A stretch of 6,531 nucleotides of DNA from an uncultured Oscillospiraceae bacterium. Its GTDB lineage: Bacteria > Bacillota > Clostridia > Oscillospirales > Oscillospiraceae. The DNA is taken from assembly GCA_958438185.1 (NCBI GenBank), contig CAUBQU010000077.1:1-6531 (forward strand). The letters are read 5' to 3'. Of this stretch, positions 1 to 5,661 are shown in pieces. Within the stretch, counting starts at the first letter, position 1. Each line of letters begins with the position of its first letter. The position numbers and the translations under genes are program-made. The notes beneath the pieces are model-generated. The model was not told the DNA's origin, made no database searches, and was given only the letters and a program-made list of their open reading frames with translations.

Positions 1-195
1 CTCTTTCAGGCTGACCCGCTTGGCGACCCGGTCGATAAACGGCATTTTGACATGAATGCCAACGCCCCAGACAGTCTGGAATGCGCCCAGGCGTTCAATG
101 ACATACGCCTTCGACTGCTGCACGACCTGCACATTCGTCAGTATCAAAATCAGCACCAGTACGACGATGACAGCGGCAATGATCAATCCTCCCAT
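1..195 (-). CDS. SPFH/band-7 (stomatin/prohibitin-like) membrane protein, N-terminal part
   Basis: Partial gene: the first 65 codons are present and the rest lies beyond the left edge. The protein opens with a hydrophobic anchor at about residues 3-20, followed by the conserved start of an SPFH domain: VQVVQQSKAYVIERLGAFQ at 22-40, then a G-hydrophobic-H stretch and MPFIDRV at 51-57, ending in VSLKE. Family members form large oligomers at membrane microdomains and are linked to membrane organisation and protease control. The start at 195 is preceded by AAGGAG (202-207), 6 nt away. The gene lies 56 nt downstream of an NfeD-like gene on the same strand, and NfeD-SPFH pairs are a well-known conserved arrangement in bacteria and archaea. 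The exact subfamily (QmcA-like or HflC/HflK-like) cannot be settled from the N-terminus, although the short anchor and immediate SPFH start fit the stomatin/QmcA type. Confidence 0.9.
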   Translation of the reverse strand, partial: MGGLIIAAVIVVLVLILILTNVQVVQQSKAYVIERLGAFQTVWGVGIHVKMPFIDRVAKRVSLKE

Positions 196-212
196 AGTTT
201 TCTCCTTTCTTT

Positions 213-231
213 CCCGGCATGATGCGCCGGG
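213..231 (-). other. Intergenic hairpin between nfeD and the SPFH gene
   Basis: CCCGGC (213-218) and GCCGGG (226-231) pair perfectly around a 7-nt loop in the 56-nt gap between the two minus-strand genes. On the minus strand the stem is followed by purines (GAAAGAAAGGAG), not a T-run, so it is not an intrinsic terminator. It could set relative expression by slowing RNA decay or by spacing the Shine-Dalgarno site. With only 6 bp in GC-rich DNA, it could also be chance. Confidence 0.35.
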
Positions 232-251
232 CCCTTTCTTGGCAATGTGCC

Positions 252-704
252 TCAGCGAGCACCTACTGCAGCATGGACCGGCGCGACATAAGCGCGGACA
301 CCCTCGATCCGATGGATCTCTACCAGGCACCCGGCGTCGATTACGCTACCGTCGTCACTGCGGGCGGTCCAGTCGGCACTGTCCACCTTAATGCGGCCCT
401 GGCCTTCTAAATTGTCGATCTTTTCGATCACGATGGCCTGCTTGCCGATCAGCGCATCCACATTCGTCTTAAGCTTATCGGGATTGCACTGCCGCCGGAT
501 CAGCGGACGCAGCAGCAAAAGCAACGCCCCCGAGACAGCGAAAAACAGCACGATCTGCAGCCAAAGCGCGCCACCGCATAGGTAGACGATCAGCGCTGCC
601 GCAGCACCGCCGACAAACCAGATGCTCACCAGCATCGCCGTTGCGGCCTCCAGGATCAACAGCACAAGACAGGCTACAGCCCAGAACCAAAACATCGCTC
701 CCAT
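252..704 (-). CDS. nfeD: NfeD-like membrane protein
   Basis: A 150-residue protein of the short NfeD class (NfeD1b-like), which lacks the ClpP-like serine protease domain of the long form. It has three hydrophobic segments at about residues 4-24, 27-45 and 47-66, then a cytosolic or membrane-facing OB-fold at about 82-142. The OB-fold carries the typical pattern: an ALIGKQAIV opening at 84-92, GxGRIKVD near 101-108, DWTARSDDGSVIDAG around 111-125, and VEIHRIEGVRAYV at 128-140. NfeD proteins are thought to assemble with SPFH proteins in membrane microdomains, which matches the gene that follows. The start at 704 is chosen because AAAGGAGG (712-719) lies 7 nt upstream; the in-frame ATG at 695 is too far from it. 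A good promoter stands just upstream (737-764), giving a leader of only about 25 nt. Confidence 0.9.
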   Translation of the reverse strand: MGAMFWFWAVACLVLLILEAATAMLVSIWFVGGAAAALIVYLCGGALWLQIVLFFAVSGALLLLLRPLIRRQCNPDKLKTNVDALIGKQAIVIEKIDNLEGQGRIKVDSADWTARSDDGSVIDAGCLVEIHRIEGVRAYVAPVHAAVGAR

Positions 705-736
705 GGCCCCGCCTCCTTTCCCGTATTGCTACTTTT

Positions 737-764
737 AGCATACAGGATTTCAGGCCAATGTCAA
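737..764 (-). promoter_or_regulatory. Promoter for nfeD-SPFH operon
   Basis: On the minus strand, TTGACA (759-764) and TATGCT (737-742) are separated by 16 bp, a near-consensus housekeeping sigma factor promoter. Transcription would begin near 730 and leave about 25 nt before the nfeD start, including its strong Shine-Dalgarno sequence. No operator-like palindrome overlaps it. Confidence 0.75.
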
Positions 765-819
765 GGGGTAAATTCCTGGTATTGGGCGGTATCGGGCTCC
801 AAAAGAGCGCAATTTTTCG

Positions 820-848
820 TTGCTATTTGCCAAAACTTCCGATATAAT
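820..848 (+). promoter_or_regulatory. Promoter for rlmL-lipid kinase operon
   Basis: TTGCTA (820-825) and a perfect TATAAT (843-848) are 17 bp apart, the ideal spacing for a housekeeping sigma factor promoter. The start of transcription would be near 855, giving an untranslated leader of about 110 nt before the methyltransferase ATG at 965. It points away from the nfeD promoter, with about 55 bp between the two -35 boxes. Confidence 0.75.
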
Positions 849-868
849 AGAAAAAACGCAAAAGCTCG

Positions 869-926
869 CGCCGGGCGCTCGTCCGGCGGGCATCTCCCCG
901 TCCGCCGCTGCCGGGGATTTTCTTTT
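869..926 (+). promoter_or_regulatory. Putative attenuator leader upstream of rlmL
   Basis: The leader can form three mutually exclusive stems. Stem A pairs CGCCGGG (869-875) with TCCGGCG (882-888), including one G-T pair. Stem B pairs CGGCGG (884-889) with CCGCCG (902-907). Stem C pairs TCCCCG (895-900) with CGGGGA (912-917), followed by TTTTCTTTT (918-926), and so resembles an intrinsic terminator. A and C can coexist; B excludes both. This is the layout of a transcription attenuator, with B as antiterminator. There is no ATG in the leader, so a leader peptide is unlikely. From memory, a conserved '23S-methyl' RNA motif with a terminator has been described upstream of rRNA methyltransferase genes in Firmicutes; whether this leader belongs to it is untested. 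The region is GC-rich, so some of these pairings could be accidental. Confidence 0.4.
895..926 (+). terminator. Terminator-like hairpin in the rlmL leader
   Basis: A 6-bp stem (TCCCCG/CGGGGA, 895-900 with 912-917) closes an 11-nt loop and is followed at once by TTTTCTTTT. It lies between the promoter at 820-848 and the methyltransferase start at 965, so it would act as a conditional (attenuating) terminator rather than a gene end. The stem is short and the loop large, so efficiency is probably partial. Confidence 0.4.
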
Positions 927-964
927 GTGCCCTGCTCGGGCTTCGGCGGCAGAATGGAGTTATT

Positions 965-2077
965 ATGGAGCGTTATACCCTGTGCATCCCCACCCTGTTT
1001 GGGCTGGAGGGGCTGGTCGGCGATGAAATGCGCCGGATGCAAATGCAAAACGTCCGCGTCGAGGACCGGCGCGTCTTTTTTGAAGGGACCGCGGCGGATA
1101 TCGCCCGGGCCAACCTGCGCTGCCGGATGGGCGAGCGGGTCATGATCCTGCTGGCCCGGTTCCCGGTCCACAGCTTTGAGGACCTCTACCAAGGCGTGAA
1201 AAAGATCCCCCTGGAAGCCTTCATCGGCAAGGAGGACGCCTTCCCCGTCAAGGGCTACAGTCTGGACAGCCAGCTACACTCCGTGCCAGACTGCCAGGCC
1301 ATCGCAAAAAAAGCTGCGGTGGACCGGCTTGGCGCTCACTATCATCTTTCCTGGCTGCCGGAGACGGGCCCCGTGCATCAGCTCCGCTTTTCTATTATGA
1401 AGGACCAATGCGAGATCTTCCTCGATACCTCCGGCGTCAGCCTGCACAAGCGAGGCTATCGGGCGGAGGCCAATCTGGCGCCGCTGCATGAGACAATGGC
1501 GGCCGCGATGGTCATGCTTTCCCGCTACCGGGGCCGGGATTTCTTCTGGGATCCCTTCTGCGGCTCCGGGACAATCCCCATTGAAGCGGCGCTTATCGCG
1601 CTGAACCGGGCCCCGGGCCTGCACCGCAGCTTCGCGGCCCAGCAGTGGGATTTCCTGCCCCCAGCGATCTGGCAGCAGGCGCAGGAGGAGGCGAAGGACC
1701 TGGAATTCCGAGGGGACTATCAAATTCTCGGCTCCGATCTGGACCCGCAGAACATCGCGCTGTCCCAGGCCAACGCCGCCAAAGCGGGCGTCGGCAAATG
1801 GATCCGCTTCCAGGCCGCCGACGCAACGAAGATGAGCCTGCCTGCAGAGCGGGGCGTCATCGTCTGCAACCCGCCCTATGGCGAGCGGATGCTGGAGCAA
1901 AAGCAGGCCCAGCAGTTGGTCCGGGCCTTCGGCCGTCATCTGCGTTATGCCGACCGCTGGCATAAATATGTCATTTCCTCCGAACCGGAGTTTGAGCGCT
2001 ATTTCGGCGCACCGGCTGCGAAGCGGCGCAAGCTCTATAACGGGCGGCTGCAATGTAATATATATATGTATTTTTAG
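965..2077 (+). CDS. rlmL: THUMP-domain 23S rRNA (guanine-N2) methyltransferase, RlmL/YpsC family
   Basis: A 370-residue S-adenosylmethionine-dependent RNA methyltransferase of the YpsC type, equivalent to the N-terminal enzyme of E. coli RlmL, which makes m2G2445 in 23S rRNA. The N-terminal ferredoxin-like/THUMP region covers about residues 1-155, followed by the family signature HKRGYR (161-166). The Rossmann methyltransferase domain follows, with motif I DPFCGSGT (196-203), the acidic ribose-binding motif GSDLD (256-260) and the catalytic motif IV NPPYGER (302-308). The C-terminus ends in the usual KLYNGRLQC run and aromatic tail. Length is normal for single-domain Firmicute members; the E. 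coli fusion to RlmK is absent. The ATG at 965 follows TGGAG (955-959) by 5 nt and matches the expected N-terminus (YTLCIPTLFGLEGLV). It is first in a likely operon with the lipid kinase gene and may be controlled by the structured leader. The modified base is inferred from the family only. Confidence 0.92.
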   Translation: MERYTLCIPTLFGLEGLVGDEMRRMQMQNVRVEDRRVFFEGTAADIARANLRCRMGERVMILLARFPVHSFEDLYQGVKKIPLEAFIGKEDAFPVKGYSLDSQLHSVPDCQAIAKKAAVDRLGAHYHLSWLPETGPVHQLRFSIMKDQCEIFLDTSGVSLHKRGYRAEANLAPLHETMAAAMVMLSRYRGRDFFWDPFCGSGTIPIEAALIALNRAPGLHRSFAAQQWDFLPPAIWQQAQEEAKDLEFRGDYQILGSDLDPQNIALSQANAAKAGVGKWIRFQAADATKMSLPAERGVIVCNPPYGERMLEQKQAQQLVRAFGRHLRYADRWHKYVISSEPEFERYFGAPAAKRRKLYNGRLQCNIYMYF

Positions 2078-2110
2078 GCGATTCATACGCCAAATCAGAG
2101 GAAGTTTGCC

Positions 2111-3055
2111 ATGAAGCATGTATTTATCATCAACCCTGCCGCCGGAAAGCACGACAGGACCGCGGCAGTCACTGCCGAAGTTACCCGCTGCTGCGCCGGA
2201 ATGGACTACGAGATCGCCGTCTCCATCGCCCCCGGCGACTGCACCCGCATCGCCCGGGACGCCGCCAAAAGCGGCCAGCCGGTGCGCCTGTACGCCTGCG
2301 GCGGCGACGGGACGCTCAATGAAGTCGTCAACGGGGCGGCCAGCCACCCCAACGCTGCCGTGACCCATTACGCCGGCGGCTCCGGCAATGACTTTGTCCG
2401 TATTTTTTCTGAGCCCACCGCCTTTACCCATCTGCCCCGGCTGCTGGACAGCCAGGCGGCGGAGTTTGACCTCATCCAATGCGGCAAGCACCGGGCACTG
2501 AATGTCTGCTCCATCGGTTTTGACGCCCGCATCGGCACCAGCGTGAACCGCTACACCCGGCTCCCGTTCGTGACCGGTTCCGGGGCATACGTTCTCTCCA
2601 TCCTGGTCAATCTGCTCCGGGGCGTACATGAGCACTACCGCATCACCGTCGACGGCCAGGTCTTCGACGGCGAATACACGCTGGCCTGCATCGCCAACGG
2701 GCGCTACTACGGCGGCGGATTCTACCCTCTGCCGGAGGCGCAGCCAGACGACGGCCTGCTGGATGTGCTGCTGGTACGGGACGTCACGCGGTTGAAGGTC
2801 GCTCAGGTCATCGGCAAGTACAAGGCCGGGCAATACCGGCAGCTGCCGGACCTCATCCGCTATTACCGCTGTAAGAGCATCACCGTGGAGGCAGACCGTC
2901 CCGTCGCGGTGAATTTGGACGGCGAACTGCTCACACTACAGAAGGCAGCTTTTGCCGTCGCGCCGGAGAAAATCCGCTTCTGTGTCCCCCAGGGATTGCA
3001 CTGGAATTCCTCCGTTTCTCAAAATCAAGAGAAATCTGGCGTATACGCAAGATAA
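2111..3055 (+). CDS. Diacylglycerol kinase family lipid kinase (DgkB/YegS-like)
   Basis: A 314-residue cytosolic lipid kinase of the DAGK catalytic-domain family. Visible motifs are the nucleotide-site opening FIINPAAGK (5-13), the glycine-rich GGDGTLNEVVNG (64-75), GGSGNDF (89-95), NVCSIGFDA (131-139), ANGRYYGGGF (195-204), the PDDGLLDV motif (212-219) and VNLDGE (267-272) near the C-terminus. The family phosphorylates diacylglycerol or related lipids with ATP; in Firmicutes DgkB recycles diacylglycerol released by lipoteichoic acid synthesis. Substrate here is inferred, as YegS and BmrU relatives share all these motifs. The start follows GAGGA (2098-2102) by 8 nt. It begins 33 nt after the methyltransferase stop with no terminator between them, so cotranscription is likely. 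The last 20 or so residues (from about 295) extend beyond the usual domain end and are polar, in more AT-rich DNA. Confidence 0.9.
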   Translation: MKHVFIINPAAGKHDRTAAVTAEVTRCCAGMDYEIAVSIAPGDCTRIARDAAKSGQPVRLYACGGDGTLNEVVNGAASHPNAAVTHYAGGSGNDFVRIFSEPTAFTHLPRLLDSQAAEFDLIQCGKHRALNVCSIGFDARIGTSVNRYTRLPFVTGSGAYVLSILVNLLRGVHEHYRITVDGQVFDGEYTLACIANGRYYGGGFYPLPEAQPDDGLLDVLLVRDVTRLKVAQVIGKYKAGQYRQLPDLIRYYRCKSITVEADRPVAVNLDGELLTLQKAAFAVAPEKIRFCVPQGLHWNSSVSQNQEKSGVYAR

Positions 3056-3064
3056 TATCAGATA

Positions 3065-3079
3065 AATACATGCTGTATT
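3065..3079 (+). other. Weak AT-rich hairpin after the lipid kinase gene
   Basis: AATACA (3065-3070) pairs with TGTATT (3074-3079) around a 3-nt loop, 10 nt after the kinase stop, followed by GATTTAATCTTATTTAATC. It is the only candidate transcript end I can see before the groES promoter. The stem is AT-rich and the following T-tract is broken, so it would be a poor intrinsic terminator; read-through toward groES is possible. Confidence 0.2.
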
Positions 3080-3132
3080 GATTTAATCTTATTTAATCAG
3101 AGTTATTCCCGAAAATCAAAACTATTTTCCTC

Positions 3133-3164
3133 TTGCATATTGGGACGTTGTGACTTATTATAAT
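3133..3164 (+). promoter_or_regulatory. groES-groEL promoter
   Basis: A perfect TATAAT (3159-3164) lies 5 bp before the CIRCE element, so transcription would start at about 3171, inside the operator. The -35 region is poor: TTGCAT (3133-3138) is 20 bp away and TTGGGA (3140-3145) only 13 bp away; at the ideal spacing there is no match. The -10 call is firm and the -35 placement is uncertain. Confidence 0.6.
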
Positions 3165-3169
3165 ACCTG

Positions 3170-3196
3170 TTAGCACTCAGGTATTTCGAGTGCTAA
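3170..3196 (+). promoter_or_regulatory. CIRCE element (HrcA operator)
   Basis: Perfect match to the consensus inverted repeat TTAGCACTC (3170-3178), 9-nt spacer, GAGTGCTAA (3188-3196). CIRCE is the binding site of the heat-shock repressor HrcA, whose folding depends on GroEL itself, giving feedback control of chaperonin level. It starts 5 bp after the -10 box and overlaps the expected transcription start, so bound HrcA would block initiation. The leader from here to the groES start is about 95 nt. No second CIRCE copy and no CtsR-type direct repeat was seen nearby. Confidence 0.97.
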
Positions 3197-3252
3197 CACC
3201 ATAAAAATCTGTAAACCTTTGTCCGGCAAAACAGCCGGCATGAATGATGATT

Positions 3253-3258
3253 AGGAGG
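3253..3258 (+). promoter_or_regulatory. Ribosome binding site that sets the groES start
   Basis: AGGAGG stands 9 nt before the ATG at 3268. The in-frame ATG at 3244 lies upstream of this site and would add eight residues (MMIRRHTH) not found in GroES proteins, so 3268 is the start. Confidence 0.9.
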
Positions 3259-3267
3259 CACACACAT

Positions 3268-3555
3268 ATGAAACTGACACCGTTGGCAGACCGCGTTCTG
3301 CTGAAACCTGTTGAAGTCGAAGAGACCACCAAGTCTGGCATCATCCTTTCCACGGCCAGCAAGGAAAAGCCCGTTGTTTCCGAGGTCGTTGCAGTTGGCC
3401 CCGGCGGTATGGTCGATGGTCATGAGGTCAAGATGTCCGTCAAGGCTGGCGACAAGGTCATCGTTGCCAAGTACGCCGGTACCGACGTTGAGCTTGACGA
3501 TTGCAGCTACACCATCGTACGGCAGGAGGACATCCTCGCTGTCGTGGCAGACTAA
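3268..3555 (+). CDS. groES: Co-chaperonin GroES (Hsp10)
   Basis: A 95-residue GroES, the usual length. It forms the seven-membered lid that caps GroEL, enclosing substrate protein in the folding chamber. Family features are MKLTPLADRVLLKPVE at the N-terminus, the mobile loop EETTKSGIILS (about 19-29) whose hydrophobic IIL contacts the GroEL apical domain, a central VVAVGPGG turn (about 46-53), GDKVIVAKYAGTDVELD (about 66-82) and a C-terminal REDILAVV strand. It is first in the CIRCE-controlled heat-shock operon, with groEL 18 nt downstream. Nothing unusual is seen. Confidence 0.97.
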   Translation: MKLTPLADRVLLKPVEVEETTKSGIILSTASKEKPVVSEVVAVGPGGMVDGHEVKMSVKAGDKVIVAKYAGTDVELDDCSYTIVRQEDILAVVAD

Positions 3556-5217
<1,662 letters not shown>

Positions 5218-5248
5218 TCCCCAAACGCCAAAAAATTACAACACCCCA

Positions 5249-5293
5249 CCCGGGGCGTGTACCACATCCGGTACACGCCCCGGGATTTTGTTT
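5249..5293 (+). terminator. groES-groEL intrinsic terminator
   Basis: CCCGGGGCGTGTACC (5249-5263) pairs perfectly over 15 bp with 5270-5284 around a 6-nt loop, and ATTTTGTTTG follows. It lies 31 nt after the groEL stop. There is no T-run next to the stem on the opposite strand, so it acts in the plus direction only. Confidence 0.95.
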
Positions 5294-5324
5294 GTTGCAG
5301 ATTCTGGCATAATATAATTTTTTG

Positions 5325-5402
5325 ACAGGCTACTCTGGATACGCCGTTACGACGTACTCCCCCACCACCCCTGGCAGCAAGCCCACTGCCAGGGGAATTT
5401 TT
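5325..5402 (+). ncRNA. Candidate small RNA between groEL and feo terminators
   Basis: A perfect TATAAT box (5313-5318) sits just past the groEL terminator, and a second, independent terminator ends at about 5402, so an RNA of roughly 75-80 nt starting near 5325 is possible. No ORF of note lies in it. The 5' part can fold: GGATACG (5337-5343) pairs with CGTA and TCC (5353-5360) with one bulged C. The -35 box is weak (TTTGTT, 5291-5296, 16 bp away). An alternative is that the second hairpin is only a back-up terminator for the groESL transcript and the TATAAT is chance in an AT-rich stretch. Confidence 0.25.
5368..5402 (+). terminator. Second plus-strand intrinsic terminator
   Basis: CCCCTGGCAG (5368-5377) pairs over 10 bp with CTGCCAGGGG (5386-5395) around an 8-nt loop, followed by AATTTTTA. 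It lies about 85 nt past the groEL terminator. It either backs up that terminator or ends a short separate transcript. Confidence 0.8.
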
Positions 5403-5417
5403 ACAGCCTGCCGCACA

Positions 5418-5441
5418 CACCCTTTCTATTGAAAAAGGGTG
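5418..5441. other. Hairpin in the convergent intergenic region
   Basis: CACCCTTT (5418-5425) pairs with AAAGGGTG (5434-5441) around an 8-nt loop. Neither strand has a T-run beside it. It lies just past the feo terminator in the minus direction and just past the second terminator in the plus direction. Next to it is a second small stem, CTGCA/TGCAG (5444-5448 with 5452-5456), and four TGCA words occur within 5440-5461. No function is evident. Confidence 0.3.
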
Positions 5442-5461
5442 CACTGCAAGGTGCAGACTGC

Positions 5462-5501
5462 AAAAACCGGCCCGGGCTTTTGTGCAAAAGCCTGGGCCGG
5501 T
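5462..5501 (-). terminator. feo operon intrinsic terminator
   Basis: A 16-bp stem (5466-5481 with 5486-5501, one G-T pair) closes a 4-nt GTGC loop. On the minus strand it is followed immediately by TTTTTGC, the signature of a strong terminator for the feoB transcript, 14 nt after the stop of the small Cys-rich gene. On the plus strand the T-rich tract CCTTTTTTATTTC begins 9 nt past the stem, so weaker action on plus transcripts is also possible. Confidence 0.9.
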
Positions 5502-5515
5502 CATTGATTCCTTTT

Positions 5516-5650
5516 TTATTTCTTTTTTCGCTTGCACGCTACTGTACAACCCGCGCAATTCCCCGCGCAGGGGCACTTTCGGCTGCGTATCACAGCAATC
5601 ACAAGCCATACGGCAATCAGCGCCAGGAGCGCATAGTCAAAACCGCCCAT
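5516..5650 (-). CDS. FeoB-associated Cys-rich membrane protein
   Basis: A 44-residue protein that fits the small FeoB-associated Cys-rich membrane family found directly after feoB in many Firmicutes. It has a short N-terminus (MGGFDY), one hydrophobic segment at about residues 7-21 (ALLALIAVWLVIAVI), and a cytosolic-looking tail with five cysteines at 26, 28, 32, 35 and 39 (KCPCAGNCAGCTVAC), ending in RKKK. The Cys cluster suggests metal binding or redox handling of Fe(II) at the transporter, but the molecular role is not established. The start at 5650 is set by GAGG (5658-5661), which overlaps the feoB stop codon and lies 7 nt away. The 9-nt gap and shared terminator make it the last gene of the feo operon. 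Its size makes it easy for gene finders to miss. Confidence 0.88.
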   Translation of the reverse strand: MGGFDYALLALIAVWLVIAVIRSRKCPCAGNCAGCTVACKRKKK

Positions 5651-5657
5651 AGAGCTG

Positions 5658-5661
5658 CCTC
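5658..5661 (-). promoter_or_regulatory. Ribosome binding site overlapping the feoB stop
   Basis: On the minus strand the feoB stop TGA runs into TGAGG, so the GAGG Shine-Dalgarno of the small downstream gene shares bases with the stop codon. This suggests translational coupling between feoB and the Cys-rich gene and supports the start at 5650. Confidence 0.7.

Noticed and set aside
726..1145. Plus-strand open frame of 139 codons through the divergent promoter region and leader
   Set aside because: It runs through both promoters and into rlmL in another frame, has no good ribosome binding site and no recognisable domain.
2077..2091. Small hairpin GGCG/CGCC after rlmL
   Set aside because: Only 4 bp with no T-run, overlapping the stop codon; too weak for a terminator or processing site.
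1274..2833. Long open frame of 519 codons on the minus strand, across rlmL and the lipid kinase gene
   Set aside because: It is antisense to two genes with clear family motifs, crosses their junction, has no recognisable domain and a composition (Gly, Val, Asp, Arg) typical of the complement of GC-rich coding DNA.
3015..3034. Stem TTTCTC/GAGAAA at the end of the lipid kinase gene
   Set aside because: It lies inside the coding region, is AT-rich and short, and has no T-run after it.
3244..3267. Upstream in-frame ATG for groES
   Set aside because: It lies before the AGGAGG site and would add eight residues not seen in the family; the ATG at 3268 has correct spacing.
5322..5350. TTGACA at 5322-5327 as a -35 box of a plus-strand promoter
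   Set aside because: No acceptable -10 hexamer lies 15-19 bp downstream (CCGTTA, CGTTAC and GTTACG are poor matches).
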